Positions 37,373 to 46,083 of a DNA stretch of 64,000 bases are shown in pieces (within the stretch, counting starts at the first letter, position 1; every line of letters begins with the position of its first letter). This stretch comes from Streptomyces sp. HUAS CB01 (GTDB lineage: Bacteria; Actinomycetota; Actinomycetes; Streptomycetales; Streptomycetaceae): positions 7,843,501 to 7,907,500 of the forward strand of contig NZ_CP129137.1 of NCBI RefSeq assembly GCF_030406905.1, in the 5' to 3' direction. A program made the translations under genes and the position numbers. Below the pieces are notes generated by a model. That model had not been told where the DNA came from and searched no databases. It saw nothing but the letters and a program-made list of their open reading frames with translations.

Positions 37373-37414
37373 GACGGCACGAGAGCGCTCACAGGAGCCG
37401 CACCTCGTGCCGTC
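37373..37414 (-). repeat. Inverted repeat ahead of the first SsgA-like gene
   Basis: GACGGCACGAG (37373-37383) and CTCGTGCCGTC (37404-37414) are a perfect 11-bp inverted repeat with a 20-nt loop, 58 bases from the start codon. An equivalent structure stands before the second copy at 56465, inside a longer stretch of similar sequence. Confidence 0.65.
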
Positions 37415-37523
37415 GCCAGGGTGTCCGGCCGGTCGGCAGGAGCAGACGTAGCCACCGCTGACGGCCGGGGGGCATCACAGGGATGCAGGCAACCTCGGTT
37501 GCCGGACAAGAGGCAGGTTCGTG

Positions 37524-37886
37524 TCAGTGGCCACTGCCCTGCCGGTCGTGGTTGTGGTTGCCCCCGCCGTCACGGTCCCCGCCATGGCCGCCCCACGAGG
37601 AGCCGGTGTCCTGGTCCGCGCGGTGGCCGTCACCACGGTCCCAGCGGTGGCCATGGTCGTAGCCCGTGTGGTCGTGGTCCGCGCGGTGGCCGCCACCACG
37701 ATCCCAGCAGTGGGCGTGACCGCCGCCCCAGCGGTGGTTGTCGGCCTCGGCACTGACGGTCGGCCGCGGGGCGTGCCCGGACGTCGGCGTCGCAGCCGCC
37801 GCGGTACCTCCGGCACCGACAACGGCTCCGCCTGCCACGGCCATGGAGGCAAGGGCGACACACACACGCTTCGTGAAGCTGCTCAA
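37524..37886 (-). CDS. Small secreted His/Asp/Gly-rich protein
   Basis: A 120-residue exported protein. A basic start and hydrophobic core (KRVCVALASMAVAGGAVVGA) end in an Ala-rich cleavage site near residue 33. The mature part is made of short HDH, DRGGGHRADHDH and WDRGDGHRADQD repeats, very rich in His, Asp, Gly and Trp, suggesting metal binding. TTG 37886 is the start because AAGGAGAAG lies eight bases upstream and no better start fits. It is followed by the SsgA-like gene. A protein with the same kind of signal peptide and role in its module is at 57656. Confidence 0.7.
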   Translation of the reverse strand: MSSFTKRVCVALASMAVAGGAVVGAGGTAAAATPTSGHAPRPTVSAEADNHRWGGGHAHCWDRGGGHRADHDHTGYDHGHRWDRGDGHRADQDTGSSWGGHGGDRDGGGNHNHDRQGSGH

Positions 37887-38062
37887 GGGTCTTCTCCTTC
37901 GGTTCGGAGCAATCCGCCGTCGCGACGGGTGCTCCTGTCACTGGTGCGTTCGTGGGGCGCTGTGCGAATGCAACGGCATTCGCCACCCTTCGCGGACTCA
38001 GTCGGCTCTGCACTCTGTCGCCGAGCGCGAAGAGAGGTTGCCGTCACATCAGGGTCCCAAGG

Positions 38063-38113
38063 TTCCGTACGTCGTACGGAAACTTCTCTTCGAGTAAACC
38101 ATACGATGTACGG
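38063..38113. promoter_or_regulatory. Pair of TetR-type palindromes, centres 34 bp apart
   Basis: TTCCGTACG-T-CGTACGGAA (38063-38081) is a perfect 9-1-9 palindrome centred at 38072. CCATACG-A-TGTACGG (38099-38113) is a near-perfect one centred at 38106. They stand 180 bases before the secreted-protein gene. The same core occurs at 46069, 51544-51669 and 58157-58207. Confidence 0.7.
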
Positions 38114-38611
38114 AAGCGCGAGTGCGAAGTTCCAGGCCCACCGGATCCGCAGGCGTTCCCTCCCCTGGATCGCTCCAGACCCGGCATGGCACACGACGCT
38201 GTCGAGCCTTCTCGACGAACTGCTCAACTCGCGCCGGCGCCCGGGGGAGCACGGGCTCCGCGCCACTCGGTCCCCTCCCGCCCGTCCCTCCGTCCTCGCG
38301 GCCGCTTGCCGAGGCGCGCGGGGCCGGCAGCGCCACCGTTCACACTCTGGTGCTCCGCCTGCGGCAGTTGATCGAGGAACCGACGTCAGTCGGCCCCCAG
38401 GCCCACCGGGTCGAGGGCGCCGACGACCCGACCCGATGCGTGAGTGCTGGTACCGACCGATATGACGGACGGGGGCCCGGATCCGGATCCGGATGATGTC
38501 GCCGGTGCCGGGCCGTCAGACGACGTCGTACCGCCACCGGGAGATGCCGGATACGGCCGCTACGAGGACGGTCGCTTCCGGAAGGTCCATCACCGCCACC
38601 TCGGGCAGGGG
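38114..38611. other. Stretch without a supported gene
   Basis: About 500 bases to the right of the palindromes. A plus-strand frame could start at ATG 38106 inside the second palindrome, much like the two TetR genes, and gives one helical-looking piece (HTTLSSLLDELLNSRRRPGE) before turning Arg/Pro-rich. Another frame near 38340 reads VHTLVLRLRQLIEEPTSVGP. I cannot join these into a gene. Confidence 0.35.
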
Positions 38612-38613
38612 CG

Positions 38614-38655
38614 AAAAAATAGGGGGCGCCGGTGCTCAGGAGAGCACCGACGCCC
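38614..38655 (-). terminator. Intrinsic terminator of the aromatic-catabolism operon
   Basis: GGGCGCCGGTGCTC (38624-38637) and GAGCACCGACGCCC (38642-38655) pair with a single mismatch and a 4-nt loop. On the minus strand the stem is followed by CTATTTTTTCG, a true T-tract. It lies 86 bases past the nitroreductase stop codon. Confidence 0.85.
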
Positions 38656-38740
38656 ACTGCAGGGCACCTCTCACCTCTACGCCGAACGCGCTCGGGGGCT
38701 CGGACGTCCCATCCCGCGCGACCAGGAGGCGGCAGCGCCG

Positions 38741-39364
38741 TCACGCATAGGCGACGGCGTCCTCGACGGGCACGCGGGGCAACCGCGGGAACCACGGGTC
38801 GTCACCGGGGTGGCCGATGTTGACCACCAGATGCGAACGCCAGCTGGTATCGGCGAAGAACTCCTCGTCCACGCCGGCCTTGTCGAAGCCCGCCATGGGA
38901 CCGGCCGCCAGCCCCGCTGCGCGCACCGCGAGCAGGAAGACCCCGGTCTGCAGTGCCGAGTTGTACGCCGCGATGCTCTCGCGCTTCTCGATCTGGCCGG
39001 CGAACGCCGCTCGCAGCATGTCGCCGCGGGCCGGGAAGACGGTCGGCATCTGCTCGTGGAAGTCGACGTCGTACGCCAGGATCGCCACGGCCGGCGCTTG
39101 AAGCGTCTTGGCCCTGTTGCCCTCGTCGAGATGCCGGACCAGCCGCTCCTTGCCCTCGCGGGTGCGCACGAAGAGCACGCGCAGAGGCTGGCCGTTGGCG
39201 GCGCTCGGTGACCAGCGGGCGAGTTCCCAGATCATGGCGAGTTCGTCGTCGGCGACGGCCACCTCGGCAAAGGTGTTCGCGGTGCGGGCCTCGGTGAACA
39301 GCACCTTTCGCCCGACGTCGTCGAGGGCGTCGAGGGCCTGCGGTTCGCGGTCGGTCGTGCTCAT
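38741..39364 (-). CDS. Nitroreductase family protein, RutE-like
   Basis: A 207-residue flavin-dependent reductase of the malonic semialdehyde reductase (RutE) type. Landmarks: the FMN-binding start ARTANTFAEVAVADDELAMI, WSPSAANGQPLRVLFVRTRE, and the C-terminal AGPMAGFDKAGVDEEFFADT and NIGHPGDDPWFPRLPR. ATG 39364 follows AAGAGAGAAACC. It is the last gene of the five-gene operon and ends before a strong terminator. A semialdehyde or an enone/quinone from the ring-cleavage pathway is a plausible substrate; this is inference from context. Confidence 0.85.
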   Translation of the reverse strand: MSTTDREPQALDALDDVGRKVLFTEARTANTFAEVAVADDELAMIWELARWSPSAANGQPLRVLFVRTREGKERLVRHLDEGNRAKTLQAPAVAILAYDVDFHEQMPTVFPARGDMLRAAFAGQIEKRESIAAYNSALQTGVFLLAVRAAGLAAGPMAGFDKAGVDEEFFADTSWRSHLVVNIGHPGDDPWFPRLPRVPVEDAVAYA

Positions 39365-39507
39365 GGTTTCTCTCTTGCTTCCGTTGTGTGGATGATGCGG
39401 TGCCGGGGCGGGTTGACCGCCCCGGCACCGCCCCGTGGGGACGGGGGTCTGCGGAGCCGGCGGCACAGGGATCCGGCGATGTCACGTGGCCTTGCGGCCC
39501 GTCGACG

Positions 39508-41526
39508 TCATGTGGGCCGGGTCGATCGCCTGCTCCGCTCGGTGCCCAGGCGGGCGAAGTAGGAGATCAGTTCGGGGTTGTCGACCGCCGAGGGGTTCAG
39601 GACCTGCTCGGCGGGGGCGCCCTGGAGCAGGCGCTTGACGGGAACCTCGAGCTTCTTCCCGGTCTTCGTGTGCGGGAGGGCCGGTACGCCCAGGATCTCG
39701 TCGGGGACATGGCGGGGGGAGGCGCCGGTGCGGATCGCGTCGCGGATCTTCTCGCGCAGGGAGTCGTCCAGGCCGACCCCGTCGGCGAGGACGACGAAGA
39801 GCGGCATCCAGTAGCCGCCGTCGGGTTCCTCCGCGCCGATGACGAGGGCCTCGGTGATCTCGGGGAGGCGTTCGACGATGTCGTGGATGTCTGCACTGCC
39901 CAGGCGTACGCCGTTGCGGTTGAGGGTGGCGTCGGATCGGCCGTGGACGATCACCGAGCCGTGGGAGGTGTGGGTGATCCAGTCGCCGTGCCGCCACACA
40001 CCGGGGTAGGCGTCGAAGTAGGCGGCACGGTAGCGGCTGCCGTCGGGGTCGTTCCAGAAGTACAGCGGCATGGACGGCATCGGCCGGGTGACGACCAGCT
40101 CGCCGACCTGGTCGAGGACCGGGGTGCCCGCCGCGTCGTACGCGGCTAGCGCCACGCCCAGGCCAGGGGCGGACAGCTCGCCCGCCCAGACGAGGGTCGT
40201 CGGGGCGCTGCCGGCGAAGCCGGAGACGACGTCCGTGCCGCCGCTGGTGGAGGCCAGCTGGACGCCGGCGCCCACGTGGTCGCGGACCCAGGGATAGGCG
40301 GAAGCGGGCAGCGCGGAGCCGGTGGAGCCGATGACGCGGATGGCCGACAGGTCGTGCACGGAGGGTTCGATGCCCAGCTTGCTCATGGCCAGCAGGTACT
40401 GCGGACTGGTGCCGAAGACGGTGACCTTGTGGCGGGCCGCCAGCTCCCACAGGATGCCCGGTCGCGCGAGGGGCGCGGGGCTGCCGTCGTAGGTGCAGGT
40501 GGTGGCGCCGGTCAGCAGGGTCGAGACGACCAGGTTCCACATCATCCAGTGGGTGGTGGTGTACCACAGCAGGCGGTCCCCGGTGCCCAGATCAGTGTGC
40601 AGGCCGAGTGTCTTGAGGTGTTCGAGCAGGACGCCGCCGTGCCCGTGGACGATGCCCTTGGGCAGGCCGGTGGTGCCGGAGGAGAAGACGACCCACAGCG
40701 GGTGGTCGAACGGCACCGGGGCGAGGGTGAGGTGCTCGGTGCGGGTGGCGGCGTCTTCCCAGGGCACCGTCAGCCCCGGGTGCCCGCCCTCGGGCCGGGC
40801 AAGGCCCACGTGGTCCACGAGCACCGTGGCCTTGAGTGTCGGCAGGGCGGCGGCGAGGTCGCGCGAGGCGGCGCGGCGGTCGTGTGTGGTGCCGTTGAAG
40901 AGGTAGCCGTCCGCGGTGATGAGCACCGTGGGTTCGAGCTGGGCGAAGCGGTCGGCGGCGGCCTTGGGTGCGTAGTCCTGGCCGCACACCGACCACACCG
41001 CGCCCAGGCTGGCGGTGGCGAGGAAGGCGATGACGGCGTGGGGCGTGTTGGGCAGGTAGCCCACCACCCGGTCGCCCTGTCCCACGCCCAGGTCGCGCAG
41101 GGTGGCCGCAACGGAGGCGACCTGGGCGCGCAGTCCTTGGCCCGTGATCTCGTAGCCGGATCCGGTCTCGTCCAGGGCGGTGATCGCGGGAGCGTCCGGC
41201 TGCAGGTTGCGCAGCGCGTGGTGGGCGTAGTTGAGGGTGGCGCCGGGAAACCAGCGGGCGCCGGGCATGGCCTCCTCTGCCAGTACCCGCTCGTACGGAG
41301 TCGTCGCATCGACGGCGAAGTACTCCCACACCGCGGCCCAGAACCCTTCCAGGTCGGTGATGGACCAGCGGTACAGGGCCTCGTAGTCGGTGGGGTCCTG
41401 GATTCCTTCGGCGCCCTGGTGCCGGGCCGCCCATCGGGCGAAGTCCGCGATGCGGCTGCGGGCGGCCGTCTCCGGGTCGGGAGTGAAGAAGGGTTCCGGA
41501 TACGGCGTGGGGTGCGGGGTGCTCAT
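39508..41526 (-). CDS. Acetoacetate-CoA ligase
   Basis: A 672-residue adenylate-forming enzyme. The N-terminal domain has the ACAS-type start (ALYRWSITDLEGFWAAVWEY, GARWFPGATLNYAHHAL), the AMP-binding motif is WVVFSSGTTGLPKGIVHGHG, and the TSGGTDVVSGF, NRNGVRLGSADIHD and PHTKTGKKLEVPVKRLLQG segments are specific for acetoacetyl-CoA synthetases. It activates acetoacetate to acetoacetyl-CoA with ATP. ATG 41526 has GAGGAG upstream; a 12-codon longer start at 41562 overlaps the previous gene. In this operon it may activate a keto acid released by the FAH-family hydrolase. Confidence 0.92.
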   Translation of the reverse strand: MSTPHPTPYPEPFFTPDPETAARSRIADFARWAARHQGAEGIQDPTDYEALYRWSITDLEGFWAAVWEYFAVDATTPYERVLAEEAMPGARWFPGATLNYAHHALRNLQPDAPAITALDETGSGYEITGQGLRAQVASVAATLRDLGVGQGDRVVGYLPNTPHAVIAFLATASLGAVWSVCGQDYAPKAAADRFAQLEPTVLITADGYLFNGTTHDRRAASRDLAAALPTLKATVLVDHVGLARPEGGHPGLTVPWEDAATRTEHLTLAPVPFDHPLWVVFSSGTTGLPKGIVHGHGGVLLEHLKTLGLHTDLGTGDRLLWYTTTHWMMWNLVVSTLLTGATTCTYDGSPAPLARPGILWELAARHKVTVFGTSPQYLLAMSKLGIEPSVHDLSAIRVIGSTGSALPASAYPWVRDHVGAGVQLASTSGGTDVVSGFAGSAPTTLVWAGELSAPGLGVALAAYDAAGTPVLDQVGELVVTRPMPSMPLYFWNDPDGSRYRAAYFDAYPGVWRHGDWITHTSHGSVIVHGRSDATLNRNGVRLGSADIHDIVERLPEITEALVIGAEEPDGGYWMPLFVVLADGVGLDDSLREKIRDAIRTGASPRHVPDEILGVPALPHTKTGKKLEVPVKRLLQGAPAEQVLNPSAVDNPELISYFARLGTERSRRSTRPT

Positions 41527-41542
41527 GGTGTGGTGCTCCTCG

Positions 41543-43162
41543 TCAGGGGACGTGCCGGACATCGGCGGGACGGCGGGCCGTGTGCAGCAGGGGAGCCCAG
41601 GCGGCGGTGTCCGTGAAGTCGCCGGTGCCGGCCGGGACGGTGTCCATCACGACGCGGTCGGGGCGCAGCAGGACGGCGTCGGCCCGGCCGCGTGCCAGCC
41701 AGGCGGCCAGGGCGCCGTCGTCTCCCAGGTCGTCGACGCGGACGGTGTGTGCGCCGAGCGCCGTGGCCACGGCCGTCATCTGCGCAGAGGGGGGCACGGC
41801 GGTCAGGATGGCGAAGGAGTCCCCGAGGAGGTCGTCGAGGCGCACTCGCCCGCCGTCGTGCCGTATCCAGGGCTGCGGGGAGAAGGTGCCGGCCAGCCCG
41901 CGGCCGGTGAGCCTGGGGCGGCGCCGAACCAGCGGTCCGGCGGTCAGGGCGGGGCTGAGGTCACGGCTCACCGCCGCGGTCACGCCGGGAAGTCGGCAGA
42001 CCGCGCCCACTACGGCCCGGCGAACCGCAGCAACGCGGTCCTGTCCGCCGGTCATGGCCCAGCCAACGGCGACCGCGACGCGGATCACATGGCGGGCGTG
42101 TGGCTTGCGCTCACGCTCGTAGGTGTCAAGCAGCCCCTCGTCCGCGCCCTGCCGGAGGACGCGAGCGAGTTTCCAGGTGAGATTGCGGGCGTCGCGCAGG
42201 CCGGCGCACAGGCCCTGCCCGACGAAGGGCGGGGTCAGGTGGGCGGCGTCGCCCAGCAGGAAGACACGCCCCCGGCGCCACCGGTCGGCGAGACGCGCCT
42301 GGAAGGTGTACTGCGCCTGCCGGATCACCTCGAAGTCGTCGCTTCGTGAGGCCGGCAGGTCCACCCAGGGGGCGACCAGCTCGCGCAGGCGCTCCCATCC
42401 GTCCGGGCCCTCCAGGTCCTGGTCGTCGGCCAGCCGGAACTCCCAGCGGTAGCGGTCCTCGCTGATGCGCATGAAGGTGGCCGGCCGGTGGGGACAGCAG
42501 ATCTGCTCGGCGCCCTCCCAGGTCCGCACCGGGCGGCTGGTGCGCACGTCGATGACCCGCCAGCTCTCCTGGAAGTGCAGGTCCTCCCACGCGGCGCCGA
42601 CGGCGTCACGGGTGAGGCTGCCCGCCCCGTCGCAACCGAGGACGGCATCGGCCCACAGGTGCTCCTCCTCATCGCTGCCGTCGCGCCGGAAGGTGACCCG
42701 GATCGGACCCGTCGGATCGTGGGGTGCGTCGGTGTTCGGCGTGTCGGACTCGGTGACGGACACGACCTCCACCCCGCTCCACAGCTCGCACTCCGGGCGG
42801 CGCGCCAGGGCGCCCCGCAGTAGGCGTTCCAGCTCTGGCTGGTTGAACATGCTCAGCTGCGGGAAGCCGTGGAGTCCGTGCAGGGACCGCGGGAACTCGC
42901 TGATCACGCGGCGGCGGGCGTCCAGCAGCCGTAGGCCGGGCGCCGGGCGGGCGAGGGCGGCGAACTCCTCATGGACGCCGACGCTCTGCAGGATCCGGCG
43001 GACCTCGTCGTCCACGACGACGGCCCGTGGCAAGGGGTAGACATCGGGGTGGCGTTCGAGGAGCAGGCTGCGCACTCCGTACCGGGCGAGCAGGAGCGCG
43101 GCCGTGACTCCCACGGGTCCCGCACCGATGATCACCACCGGTGTCCGGGATGCGGCCTTCAT
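41543..43162 (-). CDS. FAD-dependent aromatic hydroxylase, MhpA-like
   Basis: A 539-residue flavoprotein monooxygenase of the 3-(3-hydroxyphenyl)propionate hydroxylase type. The FAD fingerprint is VVIIGAGPVGVTAALLLARY, the second motif is VLGCDGAGSLTR, and the third, RVFLLGDAAHLTPPFVGQGL, is typical of class A hydroxylases; the C-terminal thioredoxin-like part is present. It would add a hydroxyl group to a phenolic substrate with NAD(P)H and O2, forming a catechol for the adjacent dioxygenase. It overlaps the upstream gene by four bases (ATGA). Confidence 0.88.
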   Translation of the reverse strand: MKAASRTPVVIIGAGPVGVTAALLLARYGVRSLLLERHPDVYPLPRAVVVDDEVRRILQSVGVHEEFAALARPAPGLRLLDARRRVISEFPRSLHGLHGFPQLSMFNQPELERLLRGALARRPECELWSGVEVVSVTESDTPNTDAPHDPTGPIRVTFRRDGSDEEEHLWADAVLGCDGAGSLTRDAVGAAWEDLHFQESWRVIDVRTSRPVRTWEGAEQICCPHRPATFMRISEDRYRWEFRLADDQDLEGPDGWERLRELVAPWVDLPASRSDDFEVIRQAQYTFQARLADRWRRGRVFLLGDAAHLTPPFVGQGLCAGLRDARNLTWKLARVLRQGADEGLLDTYERERKPHARHVIRVAVAVGWAMTGGQDRVAAVRRAVVGAVCRLPGVTAAVSRDLSPALTAGPLVRRRPRLTGRGLAGTFSPQPWIRHDGGRVRLDDLLGDSFAILTAVPPSAQMTAVATALGAHTVRVDDLGDDGALAAWLARGRADAVLLRPDRVVMDTVPAGTGDFTDTAAWAPLLHTARRPADVRHVP

Positions 43163-44097
43163 GGTGTGTCCGTAACGGGGGTCCGCTGCTCGCCGAGGTC
43201 GATCTGCCCGTCGGGGGTGGCGATCGTGGCGGTGATGAGGTCACCGTCGCGCAGGTAAAGGGGGTTCTTGGCCTGGCCGTTGAAGAACGCCTTCCACTTC
43301 AGCGCGGGCGGCAGCAACGCGCTGATCTTCGCGATCGGCTTGGGCGGGGCCTTCAGGGCGGTGCCGCCGGGAGTGCCGGTCAGCAGCAGGTCGCCCGGGT
43401 CGAGGGTCTGGAAGCGGGCGAGCAGGGTGAGCGCCTGGGCCGGTCGTACGATCATGTCGGCGAGCGTGCGGTCCTGGCGCGGCACGCCGTTGACCGACAG
43501 CCGCAGTCGCAGGTTCAGCAGATGAGCGAAGTCCTCGGGCTCCAGCAGAGCCAGATACGGACCGGTCGGTGTGAAGGTCGGGTAGGACTTGCTCTCGTAG
43601 AACTGGGTCTTGGTCAGCTGGACGTCGCGGGCGCTGACGTCGTTGGTGAGGACGAGCCCGGCAACGTAACGGGGCAGGTCCCGCTCCTCCACAACCGTGC
43701 CCACCGGCAGTGTCGCGCCCATGACGAGGCCGAGTTCGACCTCGTAGTCGAGGAACTTCACGTGCGGGGGCCGGACGATCGTGTCGTGCGGGCCGCTGAC
43801 CGAGCCGGACGCCTTGCGGAAGAAGGTGGGCGGGATGTCGCCGGTGAAGCCCGAATCCTTGGCGTGGCTGCGGTAGTTGACCATCTGGGCGACCACCCTG
43901 CAAGGGGTGGTGACCGGAGGCAGCGCCACCAGGTCGGCGACGGGCGTGCCGCTCTCGGCGGAGGCGGCGGCCTCGCGGACCGCGTCCCGGTCGGCGAGCA
44001 GTTCGGCGGTGGTGACCGCCTTGGTCTCGACGCGGACGGCGCGCTCGCCCCGGACAGCCCACCAGCCGTCGGTGGTGCGCAGAACGTTGGTGCTCAT
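43159..44097 (-). CDS. Fumarylacetoacetate hydrolase family protein
   Basis: A 312-residue FAH-fold enzyme. The metal ligands Glu-Asp are in KFLDYEVELGLVMG, with the loop NYRSHAKDSGF upstream and LTNDVSARDVQLTKTQFYES downstream; GDLLLTGTPGGTAL and DGDLITATI complete the family signature. FAH-fold enzymes hydrolyse carbon-carbon bonds of diketo acids or hydrate/decarboxylate keto acids. Between a dioxygenase and a hydroxylase it most likely processes the ring-cleavage product. It overlaps both neighbours by four bases. Confidence 0.88.
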   Translation of the reverse strand: MSTNVLRTTDGWWAVRGERAVRVETKAVTTAELLADRDAVREAAASAESGTPVADLVALPPVTTPCRVVAQMVNYRSHAKDSGFTGDIPPTFFRKASGSVSGPHDTIVRPPHVKFLDYEVELGLVMGATLPVGTVVEERDLPRYVAGLVLTNDVSARDVQLTKTQFYESKSYPTFTPTGPYLALLEPEDFAHLLNLRLRLSVNGVPRQDRTLADMIVRPAQALTLLARFQTLDPGDLLLTGTPGGTALKAPPKPIAKISALLPPALKWKAFFNGQAKNPLYLRDGDLITATIATPDGQIDLGEQRTPVTDTP

Positions 44098-45239
44098 GAG
44101 CTCATCGCTTTCATCAGGCCCAGCAGGCGTGCGGGGTCGAGTTCGTTGTCGCCGCGCAGGGCCGTCATGACCTCGCGCAGCTTGGCGGGGGACGGGTTCG
44201 TGCCCAGGAAGTCACGGGTGACCGGCGGGCCCCACTGGGCGAGACCGCTCGCCGACATCGGCGCCCAGCCGGGCTCCAGGTCGCAGGAGAAGAGGTCGCC
44301 GTCGGCGAAGTGCTCCAGCATGAAGCGGTCGGGGTCGCGCCAGTAGTCGAAGAGCTGGCTGCCCTGGATGTGCCGGCCGATGCCCCAGCTGCGCCGGTAG
44401 CCGCGTTCGGCCAGGTACTCCCCACCGGCGGCGATCGCGTCGAGGTCGGTGACCTGGTAGGCGGAATGGACATAGCCGGTTCCGGGTCCCAGGTGCAGGG
44501 CCAGCGTGTGGTGATCCACGGCCAGGCTGCCCTGGTCGCACCGGATGAACGCCATCGTCGGCCCGCGCCCGCGCTGACCGTCCAGGAACAGGAAGTCGGA
44601 CACGATCATCCCGAGGGTGTCCAGGTACCAGTCCAAGGTGCGGGCGAACAACGGTGTCTCCAGCACCACATGGCCCAGCCGCTGGATGCGGGACGGTTCA
44701 CGGGGCGGACGCTGGGTGGCGTTCGTACGACGGTGATCGCTACCGAAGTTGAAGATCAGCGGCTGCTGCTCGGGCAGCGCGGGCAGTTGCTCGGCGCAGT
44801 GCACGACCCGGACCGGCAGGCCCGAGGGATCGAGCAGGGCGACCGACTGCCCACCGCCCGGTACGCCGATGTCCCGGACGCTACTGCCGGTGGAGCGGGC
44901 CAGACGGTCCAGATCGGCCCGTTCGGCCGCGCGGAACGCAGGCCCGATGAACCGGGACGCACGCCCCTTGCGGATCACCATGCACGGCGAGCCGGCGAAG
45001 GTGCCGCGCAGCCACAGCTCCGACTCGGTGCGGGCGGCGATCGCGAAGCCGAAGTCACGCGCGAAGACCTCGGCCCGGTCCAGGTCGGGCTTCTCGAACT
45101 CCAGCCAGGCCAGATCGGCCACCTTGATCACCGGACTGCGGGAACGTCCGGGGTGCTCGCCGCGCAGGGCGCCCTGCTCACTGTGGAGGTCTTGGTGGGG
45201 CGTCTCGGGAGCGGCGCTGTCAACGGGGGTGTGGGACAT
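44094..45239 (-). CDS. Extradiol (type I) ring-cleavage dioxygenase
   Basis: A 381-residue VOC-family dioxygenase with two repeats of the fold. The iron ligands in the C-terminal repeat are His in RLGHVVLETPLF, His in LAVDHHTLALHLG and Glu in RFMLEHFADG. The N-terminus has about 45 extra residues before the first fold (VIKVADLAWLEFEKPDLDRA). ATG 45239 has GGAGGGAACC upstream. The enzyme would cleave a catechol next to one hydroxyl with O2. It is the first gene of the operon, divergent from a TetR regulator with a 136-bp A/T-rich spacer. Confidence 0.88.
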   Translation of the reverse strand: MSHTPVDSAAPETPHQDLHSEQGALRGEHPGRSRSPVIKVADLAWLEFEKPDLDRAEVFARDFGFAIAARTESELWLRGTFAGSPCMVIRKGRASRFIGPAFRAAERADLDRLARSTGSSVRDIGVPGGGQSVALLDPSGLPVRVVHCAEQLPALPEQQPLIFNFGSDHRRTNATQRPPREPSRIQRLGHVVLETPLFARTLDWYLDTLGMIVSDFLFLDGQRGRGPTMAFIRCDQGSLAVDHHTLALHLGPGTGYVHSAYQVTDLDAIAAGGEYLAERGYRRSWGIGRHIQGSQLFDYWRDPDRFMLEHFADGDLFSCDLEPGWAPMSASGLAQWGPPVTRDFLGTNPSPAKLREVMTALRGDNELDPARLLGLMKAMSS

Positions 45240-45321
45240 GGTTCCCTCCAAGCAACATTGCCGTAATGAGAAAATCATCAACTTTGCTGATACTCATCGT
45301 CAATAGGGTGAGGCCAAAGAA

Positions 45322-45337
45322 TTGATGGCTTCATCAG
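45322..45337. promoter_or_regulatory. Operator-like palindrome in the catabolic promoter region
   Basis: TGATG-GCTT-CATCA (within 45322-45337) is a perfect 5-4-5 palindrome, 39 bases from the TetR start. Further TCATC/GATGA pieces occur at 45270-45300. The spacer is markedly A/T-rich for this genome. Confidence 0.5.
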
Positions 45338-45375
45338 TGATGCGGGGCTCATCGTGGCGTTGTTACACTCGCCGC

Positions 45376-46011
45376 ATGCCGACGTCAGCCCCGCCCAAGA
45401 ACCGCTTCGAGCGGCGCCGCGCCGAGACTCGTCAGGCACTCGTCCGTGCGGCTCGGCAGATCCTCGCGGAGACCGGGGACACCAGCGCCAGCATCCAGGC
45501 CATCGCCGAGCGCGCGGACGTCGGTTTCGGCTCCTTCTACAACCACTTCGAGTCGAAGACGGAGCTGTTCGACGCCGCCGTGACGGACGCCCTGGAGGAG
45601 TTCGGCCAGGTCATCGACGAGCGCGTGGAGGGGATCGAGGACCCGGCCGAGCTTGTCGCGGCGGGCTTCCGGCTCACGGCCCGGATGGCCGACTCGCACC
45701 CGGAGCTCATGCGGATCCTGCGTGATCGCGGTCTGGCCCAGATTCACTCAGAACGCGGACTCGCCCCGAGAGCCCTGCGTGACCTGGAGCGCGGCATCGC
45801 CTCGGGCCGCTTCGCCTGCACCGATGCGACCACGGCGCTGTCCGCCATGGGCGGGACCCTGCTGTCCCTCGTGGCGCTGAGGCTGGCCCGCCCCGACCTC
45901 GACGGCGACGAGACCGCCTCCGACCTGGCCGAAATGGTCCTTCGCATGCTCGGCGTCCCCCCGGACGACGCCCGTGAGGTCACCCGGCGCCCCCTGCCGA
46001 ACCCCACCTGA
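45376..46011 (+). CDS. TetR family regulator of the aromatic operon
   Basis: A 211-residue repressor. The N-terminal helix-turn-helix is complete (RQALVRAARQILAETGDTSA, IQAIAERADVGFGSFYNHFE, SKTELFDAAV). The ligand-binding domain is helical and unlike that of the two other TetR proteins nearby. ATG 45376 begins just before the basic stretch NRFERRRAE; the frame extends to 45322 through the palindrome. Divergent placement indicates that it controls the dioxygenase operon and itself, probably released by an aromatic acid. Confidence 0.87.
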   Translation: MPTSAPPKNRFERRRAETRQALVRAARQILAETGDTSASIQAIAERADVGFGSFYNHFESKTELFDAAVTDALEEFGQVIDERVEGIEDPAELVAAGFRLTARMADSHPELMRILRDRGLAQIHSERGLAPRALRDLERGIASGRFACTDATTALSAMGGTLLSLVALRLARPDLDGDETASDLAEMVLRMLGVPPDDAREVTRRPLPNPT

Positions 46012-46068
46012 TGCCCTGGCCGAGGGTGCCGCCGGATGTGAGAAGCCGCCTGCGGCGGCTCACTGGTA

Positions 46069-46083
46069 CCATACAACGTATGG
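46069..46083 (+). promoter_or_regulatory. TetR-type palindrome overlapping a start codon
   Basis: CCATACA-A-CGTATGG is a 7-1-7 palindrome with one mismatch, centred at 46076. Its last four bases are the ATGG of the TetR gene start. No Shine-Dalgarno sequence fits between them. Confidence 0.7.
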
